From NCBI GenBank assembly GCA_937138495.1, contig CAKZPE010000084.1, positions 1-56,441 on the forward strand: a stretch of 56,441 nt of DNA, written 5' to 3'. How positions within the stretch are numbered: the first letter of the stretch is position 1; each line of letters begins with the position of its first letter. Shown here piece after piece: positions 1-8,711 of the stretch. The stretch is from an uncultured Oceanospirillaceae bacterium (GTDB lineage: Bacteria; Pseudomonadota; Gammaproteobacteria; Pseudomonadales; Balneatricaceae). The notes under the pieces are model-generated. The model made no database searches and was not told the DNA's origin. It saw nothing but the letters and a program-made list of their open reading frames with translations. The position numbers and the translations under genes are program-made.

Positions 1-44
1 GGGCTGGCTAACCCGACCGGCGAGTGAGCCATCCCGTAAGCGCT

Positions 45-1715
45 TCAGGTTTTAAAATGCGCCACCAGATTCCGTAAGTCAGCGGTCAGCCCGGCAACCT
101 GAGCGCTGACGGTTTCCACCTGCCGGGAATCGTTGTAAGTCGACTCACTCAACTGATGGATCTCATTCACTGAGCGGTTAATTTCATCCGCTGTGCTGCT
201 TTGCTGTTCAGCAGCACTGGCGATTTGCAGGTTCATGTCATTAATCCGCTCCACTGCTGTCCCGATCAGGCTCAGTGACTGTTCCGCCTGCTGCGCCAGT
301 TCAACCGTTTCACGGGTTTTTTCAGTACCCTGCTGCATGGCATGCGCCGATCGCCCGGCCTCACTCTGCAAACGTTCGATCAGCTGCTGGATCATCACGG
401 TAGATTCCTGCGTCCGGCTGGCCAGCGTCCGCACCTCATCGGCCACCACGGCAAAACCACGGCCATGATCCCCGGCCCGGGCAGCCTCTATTGCCGCATT
501 CAGGGCCAGCAAGTTTGTCTGATCCGCCACATCGGTAATGACATCCAGAATGTTGCCCACATTAGCCGCTTCCGCATTCAGCTGCATAATGGCTTCACGG
601 GCATTGCCGATATCACCGGCCAGAGCCTCTATTGCAGTATTTACCCGGGCAACCATTGTTCGTCCCTGTCGGGCCTCTTCATCGGCCTCAGTCGCTGATC
701 CGGCAGCCAGCTGGGCACTTTCAGCCACCTCTTTTACGGTGCTGGTCATCTGCTCCATCGCGACTGCTGTTTGCTGCAGATTATCTTTTTGCTGCTGTAC
801 ATTTACAGATGTCTGACCGGAAATAGCTGTGACATGATTGCCCGCCTGTGACAACTGATCAGACGCACTGGCAATCGCACTGATCATTTCCAGCAAGTGA
901 CCTGTCATTTTATTCATTGCCTGTAACAACTGGCCGGTTTCATCCCGGGCGGTCACCGTCACCTGCGCGGTCAGATCTCCCCGGGCCAGTTTATTCGCCA
1001 CCCGCACCGCTTCAGATAGCGGCCGGGTAATGGCTTTGCTCAGCCGGATCCCCAGTAATATGCCCAACAACAGGGACATAATGCTGATGATCAGCATCCC
1101 CTGCAGGGCATCATCTTTCGTCTGACCGGCATCGGCAACGGCGGTTTCGGTCATGCCGTTAACCGTCAGTAGCAGCCCTGCCAGAGTACGGTTGATTTCA
1201 TCCCGGCGGGTAATGATTGCCGCTGATTCTTCCGGCGATACGCTTTCACCGGCCTCAATTGCCCGGTAAAACTGCTCGATTTGCTGATTCAGCGCCTGAT
1301 GCTGTGCGTCAGCAGCACTGAACTGCTCTGCCAGAGCCTCAAGGCCTGTCAGGTTCACTGATTGCTCGCGTAAGCCATTAATAATTGCCTGACCGCGGTC
1401 AATCTGGCCGGTGATCCGGGTGGCTATCTCAGCGGTAGCAACACCCAGCGCAGGAATATCAATTTCACCATAACCAATGCCTTCACCGCGCATCGCCCGT
1501 TCGATCAGAATGGCTTCGTGCAACTGGCTGATAGTGACGTCACTGAACAGCCTTGCCAGAGGAATTTCTTCATTGGAAATGGCGCTTAGCTTGCCGCTGA
1601 TTGCTTCTATCTTGAGGGTCCCAAACCCGGACACCAATATCAGCAAACTCATCAGTATTAGCACCAGCGCGTTAATTTTATTCCTGATCGACAAATCTTT
1701 GATGCGTTTCAGCAT
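45..1715 (-). CDS. methyl-accepting chemotaxis protein (four-helix-bundle type sensor)
   Basis: Inner-membrane chemoreceptor of about 556 residues that would signal to the CheA/CheW array. A short basic N terminus leads into a membrane segment at about residues 14-34. A periplasmic helical region follows (roughly 35-198), then a second membrane segment near 200-222, a HAMP domain and a long cytoplasmic coiled coil. The conserved hairpin tip is plain (TNLLALNAAIEAARAG, then GRGFAVVADEVRTLA). I chose the ATG at 1715 because GAGGAG sits seven bases upstream; an in-frame start at 1748 would add a non-hydrophobic 11-residue tail. The ligand cannot be inferred. The gene is monocistronic and divergent from the pseudoazurin gene. 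Confidence 0.93.
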   Translation of the reverse strand: MLKRIKDLSIRNKINALVLILMSLLILVSGFGTLKIEAISGKLSAISNEEIPLARLFSDVTISQLHEAILIERAMRGEGIGYGEIDIPALGVATAEIATRITGQIDRGQAIINGLREQSVNLTGLEALAEQFSAADAQHQALNQQIEQFYRAIEAGESVSPEESAAIITRRDEINRTLAGLLLTVNGMTETAVADAGQTKDDALQGMLIISIMSLLLGILLGIRLSKAITRPLSEAVRVANKLARGDLTAQVTVTARDETGQLLQAMNKMTGHLLEMISAIASASDQLSQAGNHVTAISGQTSVNVQQQKDNLQQTAVAMEQMTSTVKEVAESAQLAAGSATEADEEARQGRTMVARVNTAIEALAGDIGNAREAIMQLNAEAANVGNILDVITDVADQTNLLALNAAIEAARAGDHGRGFAVVADEVRTLASRTQESTVMIQQLIERLQSEAGRSAHAMQQGTEKTRETVELAQQAEQSLSLIGTAVERINDMNLQIASAAEQQSSTADEINRSVNEIHQLSESTYNDSRQVETVSAQVAGLTADLRNLVAHFKT

Positions 1716-2014
1716 TGCCTTACTCCTCACGTGCGGACACGTTGTCACTGAGACAGCCTTGAGGGTGTGCAGCTTAAGCGCGGACCGGCCGGTATCATCA
1801 GTGGGCAGTTTTTATATTTATTGTGGTTGCTCACATAATCACCAGATCATATAAGTCATATATATGATATATATCTTAAAGAGTCCCTGTAAATCTGCTT
1901 ATTCCGAAAAAGCCCCCATTCTGACCAGTCAAAACCTTGATCCACCGCAGCGTAATGAGAACCATTGCTCTTTTATACTGCATAGCACTTATCAAACCTT
2001 CCTGAGGTAACCTT
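1716..2014. promoter_or_regulatory. divergent intergenic region between chemoreceptor and pseudoazurin genes
   Basis: About 300 bp with no convincing gene. The centre (roughly 1845-1880) is very AT-rich and contains the 12-bp palindrome TCATATATATGA at 1856-1867, a plausible divergent promoter or operator core. A GAGG ribosome-binding site lies just before the pseudoazurin ATG. No FNR or metal-regulator box could be identified with confidence. Confidence 0.4.
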
Positions 2015-2506
2015 ATGTTCCGCCGTACTCTGCTCCGCACTTGCCTGGCACTGACTCTAGCTCTCTCTGCCGGCTCAGCGATGGCCGAACAACAAGCCCA
2101 TCAGATTCATATGATGCATCAGACATCGCATGTGGAAGTGGAAGACATCACAAAAATGTTTCGCTTTGAACCGGACTATCTGGTGATTCAGCCCGGGGAT
2201 ACGGTGCGCTTCAGCGGTACCGTCGGGGAACACACCATCACCTCAGTGGCCCGTATGCTGCCCGAAGGGGCGGAAGAGATTGAAATCAACTCAACCCCCA
2301 GTAAAGAGATCCGCTTTGATATCCCCGGCGTATACGGCCTGAAATGCCGGGTACATAACCGCTATGGCATGGTGGCACTGCTGATTGTTGGCACCCCGGA
2401 AAGCAACCTGGAGCAGGCACGGACATTCCGTCTGAAACGCTTTGGCAAAAAACGTATGACCCAATTGCTCGATAAGGCCGCCGAAGAATTTTCACTGCAG
2501 CAGTAA
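2015..2506 (+). CDS. pseudoazurin-type blue (type I) copper protein
   Basis: Exported cupredoxin of 163 residues, expected to be a periplasmic one-electron carrier. Residues 1-24 form a signal peptide ending in AMA. The mature part follows pseudoazurin closely: a FEPDYLVIQPGDTVRF strand, a GEHTI turn and the C-terminal copper loop. The four ligands are visible as His73, Cys111, His114 and Met119, with the C-x2-H-x4-M spacing of pseudoazurin. In denitrifiers such proteins feed nitrite or nitrous oxide reductase, but no denitrification gene lies in this window, so the partner is unknown. A weak hairpin with a T-run follows the gene. Confidence 0.92.
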   Translation: MFRRTLLRTCLALTLALSAGSAMAEQQAHQIHMMHQTSHVEVEDITKMFRFEPDYLVIQPGDTVRFSGTVGEHTITSVARMLPEGAEEIEINSTPSKEIRFDIPGVYGLKCRVHNRYGMVALLIVGTPESNLEQARTFRLKRFGKKRMTQLLDKAAEEFSLQQ

Positions 2507-2512
2507 TCCCTG

Positions 2513-2535
2513 ACCTCAACTCTGACTGAGGTTTT
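2513..2535 (+). terminator. weak intrinsic terminator after the pseudoazurin gene
   Basis: A six-base stem (ACCTCA / TGAGGT) encloses an 8-base loop, with TTTT overlapping the stem end. It lies seven bases past the stop codon and would separate the copper protein from the ABC exporter gene 100 bp downstream. Confidence 0.5.
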
Positions 2536-2612
2536 ATCCTCCCGCGACTTTCAATTTGCTGATCAGCAGGCCAAGATCAGTATATCGTTTACATGTTCGG
2601 GAGAACGGCTTA

Positions 2613-4508
2613 ATGGCCAACACCAGCGCCACCGGAAAACCCTTTAACAGCAAGCCTGATCAGGCAAAAATCCACGCTGAACGTCAGCGGGGCTGGCGAA
2701 CTCTGCGCAGGGTTTCCCCTTTCCTGTGGCCTGACGATCAGCCCTGGGTTAAGCGTCGGGTCGTGTTGTCTCTGGCGCTGTTACTGATCGCCAAGCTGAT
2801 CATCGTTGGCACTCCCTTTCTGTATAAAAATGCCGTAGATGCCATAGCCGGAGAGAGCAGTGATCCCGGCTGGCTACTGGCCGTCGGCACCACCGGGCTG
2901 GTTATCGCATTCGGTATGGCCCGGCTGATGAGCGTACTCTTCGAAGAATTGCGCAACGTCATCTTTTCACGGGTCGGACAAAGAGCCCTGCGGGTACTCG
3001 CCCGGGAAACCATCAGCCATGTGCACCGGCTATCGTTGCGTTACCACATCAGCCGCAAAACCGGCAGTCTCAACCGGGTGATTGAACGGGGGGTTAAAGG
3101 CGTCGATTTTCTGCTCCGCTTCATCCTCTTCAATATCGGCCCGCTGATACTGGAACTGCTGCTGATTTCACTGATTCTGATTGTTGTTTTCGATATCTGG
3201 TACCTGGCAGTCGTCGTCAGCATTGTCACTCTCTATGTGGCTTTTACCACCAGGGTGACAGAATGGCGGGTAAGGATTCGCCGGGAAATGAATGATCAGG
3301 ATAAAGACGCCAACCAGAAAGCCATCGACAGCCTGCTAAACTTCGAAACCGTTAAGTATTTCGGCGCCGAGCAACGTGAAGCAGATCGCTACGACCGGGC
3401 CATGGCGGGCTACGAAACCGCATCACTGCGCACCATCAGCTCACTGGGCATGCTCAACGCCGGCCAGTCTGCGATCCTCAATACCGGGCTGGTTCTGGCC
3501 CTGTTACTCGCGGCCCGGGATGTCATGAGCGGCGAACTGACGGTTGGTGGCTTTGTGATGGTCAACGCCTACATGATGCAGGTTATGATGCCCCTGAACT
3601 ATCTGGGATACGTCTACCGGGAAATTCGCCAGTCACTGGTAGATATGGGAGAAATGTTCGATTTGCTGGGCCAGCCCGCTGAAATCACTGACAAACCGGA
3701 TGCCCCGGACTTACAGGTAACAGGCGGCCGTATTCAGCTGGACAACGTGCACTTCAGCTACGAGCCTGACCGCCCCATTCTTCAGGGGATAAACCTGACC
3801 CTGGAAGCCGGACAGACGCTGGCCATTGTTGGTCCGTCCGGCTCCGGTAAATCCACCATCGGCCGGTTGTTATTCCGCTTCTACGATGTACAGCAAGGGT
3901 GCTTAAAAATAGACGGTCAGGATGTCCGCGACGTCTCGCAGGACAGCCTGCACGCCAGCATCGGCGTGGTGCCCCAGGATACCGTGCTGTTTAACGATAC
4001 CATTTACTACAACATTGCCTATGGCCGTCCGGATGCCAGCCGGGAAGAGGTTGAAACCGCCGCAAAAGCCGCCCGTATTCACGATTTCATCAATGACTTG
4101 CCCAATGGTTACGACACCACCGTGGGCGAACGGGGTCTGAAATTATCCGGAGGTGAAAAGCAGCGGGTTGGCATTGCCCGTACCCTGCTGAAAAACCCGC
4201 CCATACTGCTGCTGGACGAGGCTACTTCAGCACTGGACAGCCAGACTGAACGGGATATTCAGGAAAGCCTGAAAGCCATGGGCCAGGGACGCAGCGTACT
4301 CACCATTGCCCACCGGTTATCCACCGTGGTGGATGCCGATCAGATACTGGTCCTGCAGCAGGGTAAAATAGCTGAGCGGGGCACCCACAGTGAGCTGCTA
4401 CAACAGGCCGGCCTCTATGCACAAATGTGGCAGCATCAGCTGGATGCCCCCGGTGTATCATCTTCCGCTATCCGTTATACACCTGACAGGAACCGCGATA
4501 ATGACTGA
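2613..4508 (+). CDS. ABC transporter, fused permease/ATPase, Atm1/HMT1-like exporter
   Basis: Half-transporter of 631 residues that should work as a homodimer in the inner membrane. The N-terminal half has about six hydrophobic segments and the ETVKYFGAE stretch typical of the Atm1/ABCB7 group. The ATPase half shows Walker A GPSGSGKST (407-415), signature LSGGEKQR (from 511), Walker B ILLLDEATSALD (Asp535/Glu536) and the AHR switch histidine. Bacterial Atm1-like proteins export glutathione-linked metals or persulfides; that substrate is inferred from family only. I took the ATG at 2613, preceded by GGGAGAA, over an in-frame start at 2556. The stop overlaps the MFS start by 8 bp, so the two are translationally coupled. 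Confidence 0.92.
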   Translation: MANTSATGKPFNSKPDQAKIHAERQRGWRTLRRVSPFLWPDDQPWVKRRVVLSLALLLIAKLIIVGTPFLYKNAVDAIAGESSDPGWLLAVGTTGLVIAFGMARLMSVLFEELRNVIFSRVGQRALRVLARETISHVHRLSLRYHISRKTGSLNRVIERGVKGVDFLLRFILFNIGPLILELLLISLILIVVFDIWYLAVVVSIVTLYVAFTTRVTEWRVRIRREMNDQDKDANQKAIDSLLNFETVKYFGAEQREADRYDRAMAGYETASLRTISSLGMLNAGQSAILNTGLVLALLLAARDVMSGELTVGGFVMVNAYMMQVMMPLNYLGYVYREIRQSLVDMGEMFDLLGQPAEITDKPDAPDLQVTGGRIQLDNVHFSYEPDRPILQGINLTLEAGQTLAIVGPSGSGKSTIGRLLFRFYDVQQGCLKIDGQDVRDVSQDSLHASIGVVPQDTVLFNDTIYYNIAYGRPDASREEVETAAKAARIHDFINDLPNGYDTTVGERGLKLSGGEKQRVGIARTLLKNPPILLLDEATSALDSQTERDIQESLKAMGQGRSVLTIAHRLSTVVDADQILVLQQGKIAERGTHSELLQQAGLYAQMWQHQLDAPGVSSSAIRYTPDRNRDND

Positions 4509-5964
4509 TCAGTCTGCCGATACTTCAACACCCCGGGCAAGCTGGTCCGAATTGCTCAGCGGCCGCAACGGCGTACTGTCACTGGCACTGACCGGCGGCA
4601 TGTGCCTGCACGCCATTAACACCTATATTTCCACCACCATGCTGCCATCCATCGTGGCAGATATTGGCGGCCAGCACCTGTATGCCTGGAACACCACTCT
4701 GTTTATGCTGGCAGCGATTTTAAGTGCCGCTGTCAGTGGCAAGCTGCTCAGCCAGGCCGGGCCAAAAAAAGCCTATGCCATTGGCGGAATTATCTTTTTA
4801 CTGGGCAGTCTGATGGCGGCTGCTGCACCGGATATGACGGTGATGCTGGTTGGCCGGACAGTGCAGGGGGCTGGCGGCGGCCTGCTGTTCAGCTTCTGCT
4901 ACGGCATGATCATGCTGGTCTTTGAAGAACGACTGTGGCCACGGGCCATGGCCCTGCTATCCGGCGTATACGGGGTTGCTTTACTGATCGGCCCGGCCAT
5001 CGGAGGCATCTTTGCTGAGCTGCTCACCTGGCGGCTGGGCTTTGCGATTCTTGCCCCGGTTACCCTGTTATATCTGCTACTCACCAGCCTGATGCTGCCC
5101 ACCAAACAGGCGCAGGAGAGCACGGCCAGCGTGCCGCTACCCCAGTTACTGCTGCTGGGTGTTGCTGTACTTGTACTGTCACTGGCCGGAACCCGCCCGG
5201 AACTGACCCTCAATCTGGCCGGCATTGCCATTGCGGTTGCCTGTGTCTGTCTGCTGGCTAAACTTGAAGCCTGCAGTGCAGCCCGGCTGTTTCCCCGGGG
5301 CACCTTTCAGCTGGGATCTCCGCTGTCACTAACCTTGCTGCTGTTAGCCTTACTGATTTTTTGCGTGGCCAGCGAGATATACATTCCGTTTTACCTGCAG
5401 GGGCTGCACGGCCAGACACCCCTGCTGGCAGGCTATGTGGCTGCAATGATGTCGGTAGGCTGGGTGGTGTCTGAAATCGTCAGTGCGCGCTTCTCAGGCG
5501 CTGCTATGCGCAGAACTGTTCGCTTTGGCCCCTATATGATTTTATTCGGCATGCTTGGCCTGGTTCTGACAATACCGGCCTTTGCCAGCACCGATACCTT
5601 TATGATCACCCTGATCAGCCTGGCACTGATTGCTGTCGGAGCGGGCGTAGGCATTGGCTGGCCGCACCTTTCCACCTTTGCACTGAAATTCAGCCCCCCG
5701 GAAGATGCGGATATAGCTGGCTCAGCCCTGTCCACCGTACAACAGTTCGCCATCGCCTTCGGCGCAGCGCTGGCAGGCATTGTGGTGAATCTGGCGGGTT
5801 TTAACGAACCGGGGCAAACCGCCGTTGCTACATCTGCCTACTGGCTCTACCTGTGCTTTGCCGGAGTCGCGGTATTCGCCATCTTTATTGCCGCCCGGTT
5901 CAGCCGTTTTCTGTCCGGCAGGGACAGCGATCCGGAAACCGGCTCAGATTTACAGACCACATAA
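4501..5964 (+). CDS. MFS transporter, DHA2 (EmrB/QacA-like) drug:H+ antiporter family
   Basis: Integral membrane protein of 487 residues with about 14 hydrophobic segments, the usual size and topology of the 14-helix DHA2 group. The motif region GRTVQGAGGGLLF is the one that follows the fourth helix in this family, and a GPAIGG motif (motif C-like, seen in antiporters) lies near residue 164. Probable role is proton-driven efflux of an organic compound; the substrate is not predictable. The ATG at 4501 overlaps the end of the ABC exporter gene and has AGGAA upstream, so the two transporters are made from one message. A strong terminator follows. Confidence 0.9.
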   Translation: MTDQSADTSTPRASWSELLSGRNGVLSLALTGGMCLHAINTYISTTMLPSIVADIGGQHLYAWNTTLFMLAAILSAAVSGKLLSQAGPKKAYAIGGIIFLLGSLMAAAAPDMTVMLVGRTVQGAGGGLLFSFCYGMIMLVFEERLWPRAMALLSGVYGVALLIGPAIGGIFAELLTWRLGFAILAPVTLLYLLLTSLMLPTKQAQESTASVPLPQLLLLGVAVLVLSLAGTRPELTLNLAGIAIAVACVCLLAKLEACSAARLFPRGTFQLGSPLSLTLLLLALLIFCVASEIYIPFYLQGLHGQTPLLAGYVAAMMSVGWVVSEIVSARFSGAAMRRTVRFGPYMILFGMLGLVLTIPAFASTDTFMITLISLALIAVGAGVGIGWPHLSTFALKFSPPEDADIAGSALSTVQQFAIAFGAALAGIVVNLAGFNEPGQTAVATSAYWLYLCFAGVAVFAIFIAARFSRFLSGRDSDPETGSDLQTT

Positions 5965-5968
5965 AAAA

Positions 5969-5988
5969 ACGGAGGCATGAGCCTCCGT
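5969..5988. terminator. bidirectional intrinsic terminator
   Basis: Perfect 8-bp stem ACGGAGGC / GCCTCCGT with an ATGA loop. It is flanked by an A-run on the left and TTT on the right, between the convergent MFS and LoiP-like genes, so it can end transcription from both sides. Confidence 0.9.
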
Positions 5989-6007
5989 TTCTGATACCGG
6001 GTAACGG

Positions 6008-6763
6008 CTATTGCCCGTCGATAGCCTTTTCAAGATTATCGATCCGCTGCGGGTTCGACGGGTGGCTGCTCAGGAAACCGCCGCCGCTGCCATATTTGGC
6101 CTGCAGGGTTTTGATCGAACGGGTCATCGCCTGCGGGTCTTTACTCCGTGAGCGAAGGAACTCTACCGCATAACGGTCAGCCGCCAGCTCATCACGCTGA
6201 GAGAACCGGGCATTGATAGCCTTGTAGGCCAGACCACCCAGTTGTGAAGACGTCAGTGCACCGATATCACCGCCGGTGGATGCCGCTGCCTGGAAGGCCG
6301 CATTGGTCAGTAACTGGCTGCGCATCTGGTTATAACTGTGTTTAAGCTTCACATGGCCAATTTCATGGCCAATGACCGCCAGTACCTGATCATCCGGCAT
6401 GGCATCCAGCAACCCGGAATGCACCCGCACAGTACCGTCCGGCATGGCAAAAGCATTAACGCTCTTATCCAGATACACCTTATAGTTCAGACGAAGGCCA
6501 TCAGCATTTTCCAGACCACGGACGATCCGCTGTAAACGGACATCGTATTTACTGCCCGCCGGAGCGACCTTATTCTTTTTATCCAGCTCTTTGGCGGATA
6601 ATGATGCGGTTTTTACGACCTGCTTTTCATCCAGCGTAGCCGCCTGCAAAACTCCGGCCCCCACCATCATAGCGCTGGCCATATTAAACTCGCCATCTTT
6701 GACACACCCGGTCAGGGTCAGCAATAAACCTGCCGAGAGCAGTATGTGAATAAACTTTTTCAT
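6008..6763 (-). CDS. loiP: M48-family lipoprotein metalloprotease, LoiP-like
   Basis: Zinc endopeptidase of 251 residues, the size of E. coli LoiP (252). Residues 1-19 form a lipoprotein signal with the lipobox LTGC, so Cys20 would be acylated. The zinc motif HEIGH is at 133-137, and the third ligand should be in the RDELAADRYAVEFL stretch. Flanking blocks NYKVYLDKSVNAFAMPDG and SSHPSNPQR match LoiP and its relatives. LoiP acts at the outer membrane in envelope quality control, working with BepA-type proteases. The gene lies 68 bp beyond the end of the nucleoside operon and may be partly co-transcribed with it, though the function differs. Confidence 0.88.
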   Translation of the reverse strand: MKKFIHILLSAGLLLTLTGCVKDGEFNMASAMMVGAGVLQAATLDEKQVVKTASLSAKELDKKNKVAPAGSKYDVRLQRIVRGLENADGLRLNYKVYLDKSVNAFAMPDGTVRVHSGLLDAMPDDQVLAVIGHEIGHVKLKHSYNQMRSQLLTNAAFQAAASTGGDIGALTSSQLGGLAYKAINARFSQRDELAADRYAVEFLRSRSKDPQAMTRSIKTLQAKYGSGGGFLSSHPSNPQRIDNLEKAIDGQ

Positions 6764-6830
6764 AATTTGCTTCCATTGCGAACAGACATCCGGCCAAGTT
6801 TACCAGATGCCTGCCGAAGCTAAAGCTGAA

Positions 6831-7673
6831 TCAGATAACACCCAGCTCTTTCAACCGTTCTGTCAGATAGCTGTCGGCGGTATAGCGCTCAGACAGAACC
6901 ACTTCCGGCTTAGGATGCAGGAACAGCGGCAGTGAGATGCGTGAACGCTGCATGTTAGCGCCTTCAGGGTTCACCACCCGGTGGGTCGTGGACGGGAAAT
7001 AATGCCCGGATGCTTCCTGAAGCATATCGCCGATATTAATGATCAGGTTACCGAACTCGCAGGGCACATCCAGCCAGCTACCGTCTTTGGCTTTCACCTG
7101 CAGACCCGGCTCATTCGCCGCCGGTAAAATGGTAATCAGATTAATATCTTCGTGCGCCGCAGCACGGATAGCATCGGCCTCTTCATCACCCTGTAGTGGC
7201 GGGTAATGTAGAACCCGCAGCAGAGTAGACTGGCTGCCTTCAATCATGGAGGTCAGTGGCTGGCTGTAACCGGCGGCCACTTCACCCGGGCTGTACTTTT
7301 CAATCCAGCTCAGCAGTTCACCCGCCAGCCCGTTGGCTTCGCGGTAATACTGACTGATCTCTGCATGCAGCTCATCCGGGCATTGCCCCCACGGGTAATA
7401 GTGGTAGTACTCTTTGATGTCTTTAACTTTGTGATCTTTCGCCACTTCAGACACGCTGGCCGGGAAGAAACCGTCCTGAGTGCCCTTGTTAAACAGGAAA
7501 TCCTGCTTAGTATCACCGTCAAAAAAAGTCTGCCAGTTATCGTAAATCGACGTTACCAGCTTCTGGCGGATAGGGTGATTTTTCAGTACACCAAAGCCTG
7601 TCTCGCGGAGGGATTCAACAAACTGTTGCTGCGCACCGTCAGCGGTGTAATCAATTGCTGTCAGGGTGGTCAT
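6831..7673 (-). CDS. Fe(II)/2-oxoglutarate-dependent oxygenase, isopenicillin N synthase-like family
   Basis: Cytosolic non-haem iron oxygenase of 280 residues. The iron triad is visible as His174-x-Asp176 and His231, and the 2-oxoglutarate-binding pair as Arg245-x-Ser247 in RSRISLP. The N-terminal DIOX_N-like half (GFGVLKNHPI) is present. It is the last gene of the nucleoside uptake operon, and its ATG shares one base with the nucleoside hydrolase stop codon (TAATG). This coupling suggests a substrate derived from nucleosides, such as a base or a modified nucleoside; enzymes of the broader fold oxidise thymine and pyrimidine deoxynucleosides in fungi. The substrate itself is inference. GGAG precedes the start. 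Confidence 0.88.
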   Translation of the reverse strand: MTTLTAIDYTADGAQQQFVESLRETGFGVLKNHPIRQKLVTSIYDNWQTFFDGDTKQDFLFNKGTQDGFFPASVSEVAKDHKVKDIKEYYHYYPWGQCPDELHAEISQYYREANGLAGELLSWIEKYSPGEVAAGYSQPLTSMIEGSQSTLLRVLHYPPLQGDEEADAIRAAAHEDINLITILPAANEPGLQVKAKDGSWLDVPCEFGNLIINIGDMLQEASGHYFPSTTHRVVNPEGANMQRSRISLPLFLHPKPEVVLSERYTADSYLTERLKELGVI

Positions 7674-8632
7674 TATTTACTCCAAAAATCACTGGTCATT
7701 GCATCACGGAACAGCGCCACCAGACGCTGATCATCCACGCCCATGCAGGCTTTCTGCTTAGGCCGGTCCTGCCAGAAAGGCAGCGGGTAAGGAATGCCGA
7801 AACGGCTCATAATGGTCTGGCCAATCGCCACACCATCGGTGGCCACACAGACTTCACCGCTCTCTACCGTGAAGATATCCGGATCAACCACATAGGCCAC
7901 CGCGGATACATCATGACCGTAACAACCGTCGATATCCCGCACCGAGCTGTAGAAGCTGATATAGAACTGTGCCGCCTGATGCATAAACGCACCGACTTTC
8001 GGGTTTTCATCGCGGATCTGATTAAACAGCGCGTTACTCAGCACCACCTGATGGGTGACATCCAGCCCGACAATTACCACTTCCCAGCTGGCTTCCATCA
8101 CTTTGTCAGCAGCATGGGGATCGGACAGAATATTGGCTTCAGCCACCGGTGAAACGTTACCGTCAGCAGCGATAACACCGCCCATGATCACGACCCGTTT
8201 TACCTTTTCAGCGATCTGCGGTTCCAGTTTCAGAGCCGTTGCCAGGTTACCCAGCGGACCAACCGCCACCAGGGTCACTTCACCGGGTTGCGACATCACC
8301 TGCTCGACGATGAATTCAGCGGCACTCTGGCTCACCGGCGCACCTTTCGGGGCCGGCAGGTTGATGTTGCCGAAGCCGTCCTTGCCGTGCACAAAGTCAG
8401 GGAAGTCACTCAGAGGTTTAACCCATGGCGTCGCTACACCTTTGGCGACCGGCACATCCACACCGGCCATTTCCACCAGTTGCAATGCGTTTGTCGTCGC
8501 TTGCTCAACCGATACGTTACCAAAGGTTGTCGTCAGGCCCAGCAGTTCAATTTCCGGATGGGCAAAAGCGGTAAAAATCGCCATTGCATCATCAATGCCC
8601 GGATCCGTATCCAGAATAATTTTATGTGTCAT
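7673..8632 (-). CDS. inosine-uridine-type nucleoside N-ribohydrolase
   Basis: Hydrolase of 319 residues that splits ribonucleosides to free base and ribose. The calcium-binding signature DTDPGIDDAMAI is at the N terminus, and the VGPLGNLATAL and VIMGG blocks of the IU-NH family follow. Family members differ in base preference, and specificity cannot be read here with confidence. Start placed at the ATG at 8632, giving the canonical MTHKIILDTDPG start; the upstream in-frame codon at 8656 would add MRCERDKI. It follows the ribokinase-family gene after a 79-bp gap holding a strong hairpin and overlaps the oxygenase start by one base. Confidence 0.92.
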   Translation of the reverse strand: MTHKIILDTDPGIDDAMAIFTAFAHPEIELLGLTTTFGNVSVEQATTNALQLVEMAGVDVPVAKGVATPWVKPLSDFPDFVHGKDGFGNINLPAPKGAPVSQSAAEFIVEQVMSQPGEVTLVAVGPLGNLATALKLEPQIAEKVKRVVIMGGVIAADGNVSPVAEANILSDPHAADKVMEASWEVVIVGLDVTHQVVLSNALFNQIRDENPKVGAFMHQAAQFYISFYSSVRDIDGCYGHDVSAVAYVVDPDIFTVESGEVCVATDGVAIGQTIMSRFGIPYPLPFWQDRPKQKACMGVDDQRLVALFRDAMTSDFWSK

Positions 8633-8656
8633 TATTTTATCTCGCTCGCAGCGCAA

Positions 8657-8678
8657 ACCGGCCTGAAAACAGGCCGGT
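8657..8678. repeat. intercistronic hairpin inside the nucleoside operon
   Basis: Perfect 9-bp stem ACCGGCCTG / CAGGCCGGT with a four-base loop, in the gap between the ribokinase-family and nucleoside hydrolase genes. On the transcribed (minus) strand only TTT follows, so it is a poor terminator. It more likely trims or stabilises the message, giving different levels of upstream and downstream gene products. Confidence 0.6.
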
Positions 8679-8711
8679 ATTTATATATTTCAACGTTTTA
8701 CAGAAAGGGCC

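Noticed and set aside
1..44. Possible terminator after the first chemoreceptor gene
   Set aside because: Only a short GGCT/AGCC pairing with interruptions is visible, and the sequence is cut by the window edge.
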